A stretch of DNA of 64,000 nt from Sphingorhabdus profundilacus (GTDB taxonomy: Bacteria; Pseudomonadota; Alphaproteobacteria; Sphingomonadales; Sphingomonadaceae): NCBI RefSeq assembly GCF_009769755.1, contig NZ_SDWJ01000001.1, positions 620,001-684,000 of the forward strand, read 5' to 3'. The translations under genes were made by a program, and so were the position numbers. Below, piece after piece: positions 8,998 to 18,980 of this stretch (within the stretch, counting starts at the first letter, position 1; the number at the start of each line of letters is the position of its first letter). The notes under the pieces were generated by a model that was not told the origin of the DNA, did not search any database, and saw nothing but the letters and a program-made list of their open reading frames with translations.

Positions 8998-9973
8998 CCC
9001 TGTCATGCCCGCCGGGCTGGATGAATTTCTGCACCATAGCGGCTGGAGCGCTGCACGGGTGTACCCCATGCCGGGCGATGCCTCGTTCCGCCGTTACTTC
9101 CGGGTGTCACATGCCGAGAAGGGGAGCGCCATTTTGATGGACGCCCCGCCACCGCATGAAGACCCGAAGCCTTTCATCGATGTCGCCCAATATCTGACCG
9201 GACAGGGGTTTCGCGCTCCCGTCATATACGGGAAAGACCTGACGCGCGGGCTCGTCCTGATCGAAGATTTCGGCGACCGGCGCATGCGTGAACATCTGGA
9301 TGCGTTCCCGGCTGATGAGGAAAAAATCTACCGGCGGGCCATCGACACCATCATAGCCCTGTCCAAAAGCACCTGTGCCGACCTGCCGCCCTATAACGAA
9401 GAGGTCTATCTGCGCGAGGTGCGGCTGCTGACCGAATGGTACATGCCGGCCATGCGGCTCGATTTCGATCCGGCCGAATTTGACGGGATCTGGCGCAAAA
9501 CACTCGCACCGATTGCCAATGCCTATATGGTGACTGTCTTGCGCGATTATCATGCAGAAAATGTCATGCTCCTCGACGACGGAGATCAGGGTCTGATTGA
9601 TTTTCAGGACGCCTTGATCGGGCACCCCGCCTATGATCTGGTGTCGCTGCTGCAAGATGCACGTCGCGATGTGTCCGTGGAACTAGAGGCGGAAATGCTG
9701 GATCATTATATCCGCACGGCAAGTCCCGGGGACGATTTCCTGTATCACTATGCCCTGGTTGGCGCACAACGGAATACCAAGATCATCGGCATTTTCACAC
9801 GGCTGTGGAAGCGTGATGGGAAGGAGCGTTATCTCGACTTTTTGCCACGCATGTGGAAACTGCTCGAACGCGATCTGGACCATCCTGGGCTTGCGCCGCT
9901 GAAAAGCTGGTTCGACACATATATCCCGCACGAAGTTCGTCGTATCGCCCCCAATATGCTGGCACCGGAATGA
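8981..9973 (+). CDS. amgK: Anomeric MurNAc/GlcNAc kinase AmgK (aminoglycoside-phosphotransferase fold)
   Basis: A 330-residue kinase of the APH/choline-kinase fold. The catalytic loop reads RDYHAENVMLL, and the metal-binding motif IDFQDA plays the DFG role. Because it is fused by an ATGA overlap to a MurU-type nucleotidyltransferase, I assign it as AmgK. In Pseudomonas and other Gram-negatives AmgK phosphorylates the anomeric carbon of MurNAc/GlcNAc in the peptidoglycan-recycling bypass that skips de novo (fosfomycin-sensitive) UDP-MurNAc synthesis. It overlaps the tsaE end by 17 bases. Without that context it would only be called an APH-family phosphotransferase. Confidence 0.82.
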   Translation: MTQQIDPVMPAGLDEFLHHSGWSAARVYPMPGDASFRRYFRVSHAEKGSAILMDAPPPHEDPKPFIDVAQYLTGQGFRAPVIYGKDLTRGLVLIEDFGDRRMREHLDAFPADEEKIYRRAIDTIIALSKSTCADLPPYNEEVYLREVRLLTEWYMPAMRLDFDPAEFDGIWRKTLAPIANAYMVTVLRDYHAENVMLLDDGDQGLIDFQDALIGHPAYDLVSLLQDARRDVSVELEAEMLDHYIRTASPGDDFLYHYALVGAQRNTKIIGIFTRLWKRDGKERYLDFLPRMWKLLERDLDHPGLAPLKSWFDTYIPHEVRRIAPNMLAPE

Positions 9974-10698
9974 GCCATCATGTGAACACCGCCATGATCA
10001 TGGCGGCAGGCAAGGGCACGCGGATGATGCCGTTGACGGCAGACAGGCCCAAGCCGCTTGTCGAGGTCGCGGGTACTGCCTTGCTCGACCATGTGCTGGA
10101 CCATTTACGGGACGCTGGCGTCGGCCAGATTGTCATCAACGCCCATTATCGTGCATCGCAGGTCGAGGACCATATGGCGGACCATGCCGCCGATTTTGAG
10201 GTCGCCATCTCGGACGAGCGCGATCTGCTGCTGGATACAGGTGGCGGGCTGGTACGGGCCCTGCCGCTCATTCCCGACGACCCCTTCATTTGCGTCAATG
10301 CCGACAATTGGTGGACCAATGACGGCAAAAACGCTTTCACCCGGTTGATGGCGGCATGGGATGACGACGCCATGGACGTCCTCATGCTGCTGATTCCCTA
10401 TGCCGAGGCAAATAATACCCAAGGCCAGGGTGACTTTGATCTGGATGCCGATGGCCGTTTGTCCCGCAGGAAAGCCGATCAGCAGGCCGCCTATGTCTGG
10501 ACCGGAATCCAGATGCTGTCCAAGCGCCTCATCATCGATCCGCCGTCAGAAGTATTTTCAACCAATGTCTTTTGGGATCGCGCCATTGCCAAAGGGCGTT
10601 GCCATGGGTTGGTGCATCAGGGCCTGTGGTTCGATGTCGGATATCCCGACGCAATCGCAGCAACCGAGGCGAAATTGATGAGCCATGCCCAGCGCTGA
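9970..10698 (+). CDS. murU: N-acetylmuramate alpha-1-phosphate uridylyltransferase MurU
   Basis: Sugar-1-phosphate nucleotidyltransferase of 242 residues. The signature MIMAAGKGTRMMPLT, followed by DRPKPLVEV, lies at the N-terminus; these are the NTP-binding loop and the conserved Lys region. Paired with amgK, it would convert MurNAc-1-phosphate plus UTP to UDP-MurNAc, feeding recycled wall sugar back to peptidoglycan precursors. The start at 9970 is chosen because it overlaps the amgK stop as ATGA and places the signature at the N-terminus; an upstream in-frame ATG would run deep into amgK. The C-terminus overlaps addB by 14 bases. Confidence 0.85.
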   Translation: MSHHVNTAMIMAAGKGTRMMPLTADRPKPLVEVAGTALLDHVLDHLRDAGVGQIVINAHYRASQVEDHMADHAADFEVAISDERDLLLDTGGGLVRALPLIPDDPFICVNADNWWTNDGKNAFTRLMAAWDDDAMDVLMLLIPYAEANNTQGQGDFDLDADGRLSRRKADQQAAYVWTGIQMLSKRLIIDPPSEVFSTNVFWDRAIAKGRCHGLVHQGLWFDVGYPDAIAATEAKLMSHAQR

Positions 10699-13660
10699 AC
10701 CCGCACATCGGGCGACCCGCGTCTTCACGGTTCCCCTCGGCTCGGATTTTTGCGATGCGACAGTAGGTTTTGTTCTGGCGAACTGCGGCGATGATCCGCT
10801 TGGCATAACGCGGATGACGCTGCTTTTGCCGAACAACCGCGCGATCAAGGCGATGACCGAAGCCTTTGTCCGCACCGTCTCACCGGGATTACTGCTGCCG
10901 AAAATGGTGGCGATTGGTGACCTCGCGCTGGACGAGGCGCTGGGGCCAATTTTGGACCCGCTGTCGGACGATGACGTCGTCTGGCCGGTTATAAGTCCCA
11001 CAAGCCGTATCCTGTTGCTGGCCGATCTGGTGGTGAAACACCGGCCAGCGGGGCAATCCGTCACCGCTGCGGAATCCCTGCGTCTTGCGCGTAAACTGGC
11101 GGAAATGATCGACGAGCTGGAGATCGAGCAGGTCGATTTTGAACGGCTCAAGTCGGTAGAGGCGGTGGCCGAACTTCCGGAACATTGGCTCAGCGCCTAC
11201 GGTCAGATCAGCGAGATCATTCCAGCCTATCGCACCGAACTTGCCAACCGCAAGCTGCTGGGCCCCGCGGAACGCAGGAATATTTTGCTGGGCAGGCTCG
11301 AACAGCGTTTGCGCGAAAATCCGCTGTCTTCGCCTTTGATTGCCGCCGGCATAACGACATCGGCCATGGCTGTTTCCAACCTGTTGCGCCGGATTGCACG
11401 GCTGCCCAACGGATCGGTGATCCTGCCGGGTGTGGACCTGAATATGCCTGAGGCGGATTGGGATGCCTTGCGTCCGCCCAAGACCGAAGACGGTGTTCCA
11501 AAGCCCCGTCGCAATGCCGAAGTGCATCCGCAATTCCATTTACGGCTGTTGCTTGATCGCATGGCGATTGCGCGGGACGAAGTTGCACCGGTCTCATCCG
11601 GTGCGGCGCCCGCGATGGCCGACAGCATCACCGATATTTTCTGCCTTCCGGAACGCAGTACGCATTGGCGGGCACTTCACGCCGACCGAAAAAAAATGGT
11701 GCATGTGCGCCTGATCGAGGCCGACGACAGCGCGCAGGAAGCGAAAATCATCGCTGTCCACATGCGGCAACGGCTCGAAAATGCCGGACAACGCGCAGCA
11801 TTGATCACTCCGGATCGTGAAATTGCAGCGCGGGTGGCGTCGCAGTTGCGCCGCTGGGGCATTTCGGTGGATGACAGCGCAGGTAAGCCCTTGTTGCAAT
11901 CGCCCGAGGGCGCCTTGTTTCTGGGTCTGGCCAATGCCGTGGCACGGCGTTTTTCGGCGACCGACGTATTGGAGATCGCAAAGCACCCGCTTGTCCGCAT
12001 GAAAATGGACCGGTTGGATTGGCTCAATCAGGCGCGCTCGCTCGATGCCCGTATGCGCGGGCCAAGTGTTGGCGTGGGCATTTTTGCTTTTGCGGATGAA
12101 ATTGCCAAGGCGGCGGATGACGCGCTTAACCTGTGGTGGACAGTCTATAGCGGCCAGCTCACATTGCTGGACGATGGTGCAAAGGGCGGGCTTGTCGCTG
12201 CGCTCGATGCCATGAAGATGGTCGCCGATACATTGACGGACGGACAGATCTGGAAAGGTGCCGCAGGCCGAGAGCTGGCGGGGGCCTTGGCCGAATTGGG
12301 TGAGTGCAACTTGTCCGCCATTCCCATGGACGACAGCAGCGCGTTGCCCGCAATTATAACCGAACTGCTTTCCGGTGCTGTCGTTCGTCCGCCTTATGGT
12401 GGCCATCCACGGGTCGCCATATACGGTTTGCTGGAGGCCCGCTTGCAAAAGGCGGATCTTGTCATCTGTGCAGGCCTCAATGAAACAGTCTGGCCGCAAA
12501 TTGCGCAGCCGGACCCTTGGCTGGCCCCGGCGATCCGTCGGCATTTGGGTCTGGCGACGCTTGATCGCAATGTCGGTCTTTCGGCGCATGATTTGGCGAC
12601 GGCGCTCGGCGCAAAAGATGTGGTGCTCACGCGGGCGCGTCGTGATCGTGGCGGGCCAAGTGTGGCTTCGCGCTTTCTGCTGCGGATGCGTGCCTATCTT
12701 GGCGATGCGTTGCAGCAGGATGAAACCACGCCGCAACTGGCCGCACTATTGGACGATGTGCGTGAAAAGCTGCAATTCGCACCCCGGCCCAAACCGATGC
12801 CGACGGCGGAGCAGCGGCGCGTGGGCATTTCGGTAACCGATTTCGACCAGCTCAAGTCGGACCCTTATTCCTTTTACGCCAAGCGCGTTTTGCGGTTGCG
12901 TCCCATGGATCCGGTCGATGCCGAACCCGACCACAAATGGCGCGGCATCCTTGTGCACGACATATTGGAAAAATGGTTCCGCGACGACAAATGCGCCCCG
13001 GAAAAGTTGATTGCGCGAGCGGACGCCTTGCTGACCAACGGCGCGCTTGATCCCATTCTTCGGACGCTGTGGCAGCCCCGTATTGCCGAAGGTCTGCGCT
13101 GGATTGCCGACCAAACACAAAAGCTGCGGGACGAAGATGGGCGGCAGTTGCTGGTTGCCGAAGAGAAAGGCAAATTTGACTTGTGCGGTATCACCATTAC
13201 CGGCCGCGCCGACCGTATTGATGCTGCCGCCGATGGCAGTCTGATCATCATGGATTATAAGACCGGCGGATCGCCCAAGCCCAAGCAGATTAATGCGGGT
13301 TTTGCGTTGCAGTTGGGGCTGATCGGTTTGATGGCCGAACGCGGCGCGATAAAGGGCGTAAGCGGCGACGCGCTGGGATTTGAATATTGGAGTTTAGGTA
13401 AAGACCAGAAGCGAGGTGCTTTTGGATATATCGCCCATGCTACGGCAACAAAGGCCAGCGACAAAAAGAAAGCGGCCGACGAATTTGTGGCCTTCATCAC
13501 GCGTCAGGCCGAAGACGCGTTGAACCTGTGGATATTGGGTGAAGCTCCTTTTACGGCGAAACTGCACCCCGAATACTCAAACTATGCCGACTATGACCAT
13601 TTGATGCGCCTGCAGGAATGGGACGGTCGCCAGTCGATTGCCGAGGCGGACGGCGCATGA
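10685..13660 (+). CDS. addB: Double-strand break repair protein AddB (alphaproteobacterial type)
   Basis: Subunit B of the AddAB helicase-nuclease that resects DNA double-strand breaks for RecA loading, the functional counterpart of RecBCD. 991 residues. The N-terminal and middle parts resemble an inactivated UvrD-like helicase fold without a clear Walker A. The C-terminal 250 residues contain a PD-(D/E)XK nuclease core reading GRADRIDAAADGSLIIMDYKTGG, where the Asp of GRADRID and DYK form the active site. A FEYWSLGK segment follows. It lies immediately upstream of addA with an ATGA overlap, the standard arrangement. Confidence 0.93.
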   Translation: MPSAEPAHRATRVFTVPLGSDFCDATVGFVLANCGDDPLGITRMTLLLPNNRAIKAMTEAFVRTVSPGLLLPKMVAIGDLALDEALGPILDPLSDDDVVWPVISPTSRILLLADLVVKHRPAGQSVTAAESLRLARKLAEMIDELEIEQVDFERLKSVEAVAELPEHWLSAYGQISEIIPAYRTELANRKLLGPAERRNILLGRLEQRLRENPLSSPLIAAGITTSAMAVSNLLRRIARLPNGSVILPGVDLNMPEADWDALRPPKTEDGVPKPRRNAEVHPQFHLRLLLDRMAIARDEVAPVSSGAAPAMADSITDIFCLPERSTHWRALHADRKKMVHVRLIEADDSAQEAKIIAVHMRQRLENAGQRAALITPDREIAARVASQLRRWGISVDDSAGKPLLQSPEGALFLGLANAVARRFSATDVLEIAKHPLVRMKMDRLDWLNQARSLDARMRGPSVGVGIFAFADEIAKAADDALNLWWTVYSGQLTLLDDGAKGGLVAALDAMKMVADTLTDGQIWKGAAGRELAGALAELGECNLSAIPMDDSSALPAIITELLSGAVVRPPYGGHPRVAIYGLLEARLQKADLVICAGLNETVWPQIAQPDPWLAPAIRRHLGLATLDRNVGLSAHDLATALGAKDVVLTRARRDRGGPSVASRFLLRMRAYLGDALQQDETTPQLAALLDDVREKLQFAPRPKPMPTAEQRRVGISVTDFDQLKSDPYSFYAKRVLRLRPMDPVDAEPDHKWRGILVHDILEKWFRDDKCAPEKLIARADALLTNGALDPILRTLWQPRIAEGLRWIADQTQKLRDEDGRQLLVAEEKGKFDLCGITITGRADRIDAAADGSLIIMDYKTGGSPKPKQINAGFALQLGLIGLMAERGAIKGVSGDALGFEYWSLGKDQKRGAFGYIAHATATKASDKKKAADEFVAFITRQAEDALNLWILGEAPFTAKLHPEYSNYADYDHLMRLQEWDGRQSIAEADGA

Positions 13661-16600
13661 GCGACGAAAAGGAACCCAAGCCGCTCTATCCGCTCATCCC
13701 CGCGCAGTTGGCGGCGGTCCAGCCAGAGGAGAATATCTGGCTCAGCGCCTCGGCTGGCACCGGCAAGACGCAGGTATTGACCGCGCGCGTCATCCGGTTG
13801 TTGCTGGAGGAAGGAGTCGAACCCGAAAATCTGTTGTGCATCACCTTTACCAAGGCGGGAGCTGCGGAAATGGCGGAACGTATCAATCAACGGCTCGCAT
13901 CCTGGGTGCAGTTGGAAGACACCGCGCTGTTCCAAGATATGGAGGCAATCGGGGCCAAGTCGGGCCCGGAATACCGCCAGCGCGCCAGCGAATTGTTCGC
14001 CAAAGTGTTGGATGCACCGGGTGGCGGGTTGCAGATTTTGACCATCCACAGTTTCTGCCAGTCGCTTTTGGGAAGCTTTCCCGAAGAGGCAGGTCTGGTC
14101 CCGGGATTCAAGCCGATCGAAGGGGCCGAGCAGCAGGCGCTGCTGCGCGAGGCGCTGGCCAGCATGGTCATCGCGGCTGAAGAGGCACATGATCACGACT
14201 TGATCCGAAGCCTGCAAAAGCTGAGCCTTGCTATGGGCGAAGAGGCGGCGGCGAAATTCCTCGCCAAATGTGCGGCGGTTCCGGATGTTATGGAGGCTAT
14301 TCCCGAAGGGGCGGGGGCTATTGTTTGGGCGCGGCGCTTGGCGGGGGTTACATTTGAAGAGCCCCTGGACGATTGGATTGCATTGGCACTGTCCGATGAT
14401 GCGATAGATCGCAGTGCGCTAGAAACCGTCGCAGCATTGAACAAAGTTTGGGGAACCGCGACCGGTCTGAAGCGTGCTGCTACCATATCGGAATGGCTGG
14501 AATCCGATGTGACGCAACGTGGGGCAACCCTCGAAAAGTTGCATTTCTGCTGGTGGAACAAGTCGAAAGACGAACCGCAGACACAAACAAAGGGTCAGGT
14601 TCCTCAAGTCGATGAGTATCCTGAATTAGCTCTCGACCTCGCAAACTGGACCAAACCGCTGTTGGAGACTCTGACACGCGCCGACTATGCCGAACGGCTC
14701 GCCAGCGCCTTGCTCGTCGGCAAGAGGCTGGCCCAATTTTACACCCACGCCAAGCATGCACGGGGTGTGATCGACTTTGACGATATGATCCGGCGTACCG
14801 CCGCGCTGCTCAACAGCGGCGCAATGGCGCAATGGGTGCGCTTCAAGCTGGACAAGCAGATCGACCATATTCTCGTCGACGAAGCGCAAGATACAAATCA
14901 GGCGCAATGGGACATTGTGGCCGCGCTCGCGTCCGACTTTTTCAGCGGCTTTGGCCAGAATGCCGATACCATCCGGACCATATTCTCCGTCGGCGATTTC
15001 AAGCAGGCCATTTACGGGTTTCAGGGCACCGCACCCGAACGCTACGAAGAGGCAGGAAAGAAATTCGGCGAGGATATTGCGGGGGCAGGGGGAGAACTCG
15101 CCCGCCTGACCCTGTCGCAAAGTTTCCGGTCAACGACACCGGTCTTGCAATTCGTCAATGCGCTGATCGATGAAGTGGGGCACGCGAATTTCGGTATCTC
15201 GGACGAGGTTCCCGACCATTATAGCCGGATGCCGGCCGAGGTCGGGATGGTCGAACTCCTGACACCTGTATCACCGAAGTCCGCCGACGAAGAGGGGGAC
15301 GATGACGAGGAAAGCTGGGTCCCCAATCAAAAGCGCGACCTTGCCGAAAGGCTGGCGGATTATGCGAAGGAACTGATCGACCAGAAGCCGTGGCTTGCGA
15401 CGCAAAAGCGGCCGTTGGAGCCGAAGGATATCATGTTCCTTCTTCGCAATCGGAGCGATGTTGCTTCGCTGCTCGTCGCGCAATTGCATGAGCGTGGTGT
15501 TCCGGTGGCCGGTGTCGACCGCCTGCGGCTTGCCCAGCCGCTGGTGGTGCAGGACCTGCTGGCGGTCATCCGCTTCGTGTTGCAGCCGCTCGACGACCTC
15601 AGCCTTGCGTGCATCATGGTGTCGCCGATTATCGGTTGGACACAGGAAAAGCTACTCGAATTTTGCTATCGTGGGGAGCGGAAGGTCAGCCTGTGGCAGC
15701 ATCTGCGCGGGCAGGACGCGATTGCCGATGAGCTGGAGCCGCTGCGCGCCATGCTGGACGCGGCGGATTTTGTGACCGTCTATGATTTCCTCGAACAGAT
15801 ATTGTCCGGACCCATCGGCGCGCGGCGGAAATTCGTGGCGCGGTTGGGGACCGAAGCGTTGGTGCCGATGGAGGAAATGCTGAACACTGCGCTGCTGTTC
15901 CAGCAACAGCAAGGCGGCGGGCTGCAGAGCTTTCTGCACTGGTTTGAAAAGGGCGAGAATATCATCAAGCGCGAAGGCGCGGGTGGTGCGAACGAGGTGC
16001 GGGTGATGACGGTGCATGGGTCCAAGGGCCTGCAGGCGCCCGTCGTCATTCTCGCCGACGCCACCTCCGATCCGCGCAAGAAACCCGACCGGACGTCGGC
16101 GCTCGTCATGGATGAAGGCAAGAATGTGCCGCTGCTCGCCATCCGCAGCGCTGAAAAGTCGGGGCGATTGCAGGAGATTGTAGAGCTGCAGGAGACCCGC
16201 GAACTGCAGGAACATCGCCGCCTCCTCTACGTCGCGGTCACGCGCGCCGAGGAGCGGCTGATCATGGGCGGGGCGTTGAGCGGGCAGAATAAGGGCGTTC
16301 CTCCAGCGGACAGCTGGTTCGCGATGATGGAAGGCGCGATGCGCGCCCTCGGCCATGAATGGGAGGATGACGTGCGCTGGGGCCAGGTCATGCGGCATGT
16401 GGGTGCAGATGGCGTATCGGCCGCGCCGCCCGCCACCCGCGATCAAAGCGCAAAGGACAACCCCGCTCCGTTGGAAGCACCTGCATGGCTCTTTGCCCCC
16501 GCACCGCAGGAATCCCGCCCGCCAAGGCCTCTGGTACCATCACGGCTTGAGGATGACGACTATGGCGACGCCCCGCCCAGCCTCGCGATGCAGGCGGCGG

Positions 16601-17088
16601 CGACGCGGGGGAAATTGTTGCACGCGCTGTTCGAGCGGATCACGGACGAGGCGTCCCTCGATGCCGCCGCCAAATGGCTGGACATTACCGTGCGCGACGC
16701 CGCTATCGACAAGCGCCAGATCCTCGACGCCGTAACGGCGGTCGTTCGCAACCCCGAATGGGCGGATTTCTTCAAGGCCGATGCCCGGGCAGAGGTGCCT
16801 TTGGCGGCGCTGGTAGGTGAAACGGTGATCACCGGACGGATCGACAGGATGATCGTCGAGCCGGGACGCGTAAGGATCATCGACTTCAAGACCGGCCGCT
16901 CCGTCCCCCAAGATGAACAGAGCGTTATCACGCCGTATCTTAGGCAAATGGCGCATTATGTCGCGGCATTCGAGACGATATTCCCAGACTCCGTGGTGGA
17001 GGCATCACTGCTCTTCACCCACGCCCCGCGCCTTGTCCGCTTGCCGGATAGCGTTTTGCAGCCCCACAAACCTGCCTCTACCGTTTAA
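13657..17088 (+). CDS. addA: Double-strand break repair helicase AddA
   Basis: UvrD/PcrA-type superfamily 1 helicase fused to a C-terminal nuclease, partner of AddB. 1143 residues. Motifs are in order: Walker A ASAGTGKTQVL (31-41), LVDEAQDTNQAQW (motif II), DFKQAIYGFQG (III), SQSFRS (IV), VRVMTVHGSKGLQAPVV (V), LYVAVTRAEERL (VI). The C-terminal PD-(D/E)XK nuclease reads GRIDRM...IIDFKTGR. I start at 13657 because its ATG overlaps the addB stop as ATGA and MSDEKEPKPLYPL is a normal AddA N-terminus; an upstream ATG at 13618 is in frame but lies inside addB. trxA follows after 76 bases. Confidence 0.95.
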   Translation: MSDEKEPKPLYPLIPAQLAAVQPEENIWLSASAGTGKTQVLTARVIRLLLEEGVEPENLLCITFTKAGAAEMAERINQRLASWVQLEDTALFQDMEAIGAKSGPEYRQRASELFAKVLDAPGGGLQILTIHSFCQSLLGSFPEEAGLVPGFKPIEGAEQQALLREALASMVIAAEEAHDHDLIRSLQKLSLAMGEEAAAKFLAKCAAVPDVMEAIPEGAGAIVWARRLAGVTFEEPLDDWIALALSDDAIDRSALETVAALNKVWGTATGLKRAATISEWLESDVTQRGATLEKLHFCWWNKSKDEPQTQTKGQVPQVDEYPELALDLANWTKPLLETLTRADYAERLASALLVGKRLAQFYTHAKHARGVIDFDDMIRRTAALLNSGAMAQWVRFKLDKQIDHILVDEAQDTNQAQWDIVAALASDFFSGFGQNADTIRTIFSVGDFKQAIYGFQGTAPERYEEAGKKFGEDIAGAGGELARLTLSQSFRSTTPVLQFVNALIDEVGHANFGISDEVPDHYSRMPAEVGMVELLTPVSPKSADEEGDDDEESWVPNQKRDLAERLADYAKELIDQKPWLATQKRPLEPKDIMFLLRNRSDVASLLVAQLHERGVPVAGVDRLRLAQPLVVQDLLAVIRFVLQPLDDLSLACIMVSPIIGWTQEKLLEFCYRGERKVSLWQHLRGQDAIADELEPLRAMLDAADFVTVYDFLEQILSGPIGARRKFVARLGTEALVPMEEMLNTALLFQQQQGGGLQSFLHWFEKGENIIKREGAGGANEVRVMTVHGSKGLQAPVVILADATSDPRKKPDRTSALVMDEGKNVPLLAIRSAEKSGRLQEIVELQETRELQEHRRLLYVAVTRAEERLIMGGALSGQNKGVPPADSWFAMMEGAMRALGHEWEDDVRWGQVMRHVGADGVSAAPPATRDQSAKDNPAPLEAPAWLFAPAPQESRPPRPLVPSRLEDDDYGDAPPSLAMQAAATRGKLLHALFERITDEASLDAAAKWLDITVRDAAIDKRQILDAVTAVVRNPEWADFFKADARAEVPLAALVGETVITGRIDRMIVEPGRVRIIDFKTGRSVPQDEQSVITPYLRQMAHYVAAFETIFPDSVVEASLLFTHAPRLVRLPDSVLQPHKPASTV

Positions 17089-17164
17089 AAGCAATTCTAT
17101 CGTGTCGCTGCCTTGTCAGTCCGCCCTGCAGCGCATAGATTGCGGGTCAACAAAGGAGATTATT

Positions 17165-17485
17165 ATGGCTACCAAATCCGTAGGCGATAGCGATTTCAGC
17201 GCGCAAGTACTGCAATCCGAACGTCCCGTTCTCGTCGATTTCTGGGCAGAATGGTGCGGCCCGTGTAAAATGATCGGCCCCAGCCTCGAAGAAATCAGCG
17301 AAGAACTGGGCGGACAGGTCGATATTGTGAAGCTGAATATCGACGACCATCCCGACACCCCCGCCAAATATGGCGTGCGCGGCATTCCGACGATGATCCT
17401 GTTCAAGGGCGGCGAAATCGCCGACACCAAGGTTGGTGCCGCACCCAAAGCGCAGATCAAAGGCTGGCTTGAAGCCGCACTTTAA
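17165..17485 (+). CDS. trxA: Thioredoxin
   Basis: A 106-residue cytosolic thioredoxin with the canonical WCGPC redox site at Cys31/Cys34 and the cis-Pro loop RGIPTM. It reduces ribonucleotide reductase, Met sulfoxide reductases and peroxiredoxins; msrA and a peroxiredoxin are elsewhere in this window. The ATG at 17165 is preceded by AAAGGAGAT, a strong ribosome-binding site. Longer in-frame starts run into addA and do not match the family. It follows addA at 76 bases and may share its transcript or have its own promoter. Confidence 0.97.
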   Translation: MATKSVGDSDFSAQVLQSERPVLVDFWAEWCGPCKMIGPSLEEISEELGGQVDIVKLNIDDHPDTPAKYGVRGIPTMILFKGGEIADTKVGAAPKAQIKGWLEAAL

Positions 17486-17494
17486 AGAAATTTG

Positions 17495-17524
17495 CGGCAT
17501 CGCGGGGTCACCCTTTCGATGCCG
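17495..17524. terminator. Hairpin between convergent trxA and argJ
   Basis: Eight-base arms CGGCATCG and CGATGCCG enclose a 14-nt loop, with no strong T-run. A weak or factor-assisted bidirectional terminator is plausible from its position. Confidence 0.4.
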
Positions 17525-17542
17525 TCATATAGGGTTTCGACC

Positions 17543-18766
17543 CTAACTTCGATAATCGGCGTTGATGCTGATATAGCCGTGGGTGAGGTCGCACGTCCAC
17601 ACGCTCGCCCGGCCAGTGCCGAGTCCCAGATCAACGCCGATTTCGATTTCCTGGCCCTTCAGATGTACCGCAACAGGGGTCTCATCATAACCGTCCACCG
17701 GTAAACCGTGCCGCGCGACCTGGGTTGAACCAAAGCTGATCGACAGCAAGTCACGATCCGCAGGTTCCCCCGCTTTTCCGACTGCCATCACGACGCGCCC
17801 CCAATTGGCATCCTCACCGGCAATCGCTGTTTTAACGAGCGGCGAATTGGCGATAGCCAAACCCACGCGCCGGGCGCTGTCGTCATTTACGGCACCGCTC
17901 ACATGAATCGCGATAAATTTCTGCGCGCCTTCGCCATCGCGGACGACCAAATGGGCAAGTTGCAAGCAAGTGTCGCGCAATGCGGCGGCGAAGGCATCTG
18001 CACCGGCATCGGCAAAGGAGCCAAGCGTCGCGTTTCCGGCCTTGCCGGTTGCAAAGGCGAGCACCGTGTCGCTGGTCGACGTGTCGCTATCCACCGTGAT
18101 GCAGCTAAAGCTACCGCTATTTGCTTCGGACAAGAGCTGCTGAAGAAAGGGTGCCTCGACGGAAGCATCGGTAAAGATATAGCCCAGCATGGTAGCCATG
18201 TCGGGCGCGATCATGCCCGACCCTTTGATGATCCCCACAAGATTCACCTTGACCCCGTCAATCATGGCGCTGGCCGTGGCACCTTTCGCAAAGGTATCTG
18301 TCGTTCCAATGGTGTTGGCCGCATCTTCCCATGAACAGGGTTCGGCGTTGAATATGGCGTCGAGACCGGCTTCGGCTTTATCTTTGGGCAGGGGGACGCC
18401 GATGACGCCCGTGGACGACACAAACACAGTGTCTTGGGCACAGCTTAGATGCGCCGCGACTTTGGAGGTAATGGCTTCGACCGCTGCCAGCCCGCGCCGC
18501 CCCGTAAAGGCGTTGCTGTTACCTGCATTGACGACAAGCGCGCGAGCCTGTCCGCCTTTGATATTCTGCCGGCATAGTTCGACTTCGGACGAACAGCATA
18601 TGTTCTGCGTGGTGACTCCAGCGACTGTCGTGCCCTCATCGAGTTCGACAAATGTCAAATCGCACCGCCCCCAATCCTTGTACCCCGCCCGCGCAATGCG
18701 CGGCGTTGCCCCTGCAATCGATGGCATGGCAGGAAAGGGCAGGGCGAGGGGCGATTTTGCTGACAA
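17543..18766 (-). CDS. argJ: Bifunctional glutamate N-acetyltransferase / ornithine acetyltransferase ArgJ
   Basis: Arginine biosynthesis in the cyclic acetyl pathway: transfers acetyl from N-acetylornithine to glutamate and may also make N-acetylglutamate from acetyl-CoA. The autocleavage segment KGSGMIAPDMATMLG carries the nucleophile Thr at about residue 192, which splits the precursor into alpha and beta chains. TTQNICCSS and SSTGVIGVPLP are also typical. The start is uncertain. The frame is open 42 codons further upstream, but family N-termini look like M-SxKSPLAxxFP, which points to the TTG at 18766. No good ribosome site is visible for either. It converges with trxA and is divergent from the secA leader gene. 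Confidence 0.92.
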   Translation of the reverse strand: MSAKSPLALPFPAMPSIAGATPRIARAGYKDWGRCDLTFVELDEGTTVAGVTTQNICCSSEVELCRQNIKGGQARALVVNAGNSNAFTGRRGLAAVEAITSKVAAHLSCAQDTVFVSSTGVIGVPLPKDKAEAGLDAIFNAEPCSWEDAANTIGTTDTFAKGATASAMIDGVKVNLVGIIKGSGMIAPDMATMLGYIFTDASVEAPFLQQLLSEANSGSFSCITVDSDTSTSDTVLAFATGKAGNATLGSFADAGADAFAAALRDTCLQLAHLVVRDGEGAQKFIAIHVSGAVNDDSARRVGLAIANSPLVKTAIAGEDANWGRVVMAVGKAGEPADRDLLSISFGSTQVARHGLPVDGYDETPVAVHLKGQEIEIGVDLGLGTGRASVWTCDLTHGYISINADYRS

Positions 18767-18980
18767 ATTGAGAGTCTTTCGTTCAAAAACGGCGATGAGG
18801 GTGCGCCGGTACAGAAGTCTTATATCCTTGTGAGGGGCTAGCAGTAAATTTCGTCGAAACAAATGTTGAAACGGTGTCGGCAATGATTGCAACTTCTTCC
18901 AAAAAAAGCATTGCTGCGTTCGGGATAGACTTAAGTGGACGGCATGCCTATATGCCCCGAAGCACTAAACAGGGCCTACC

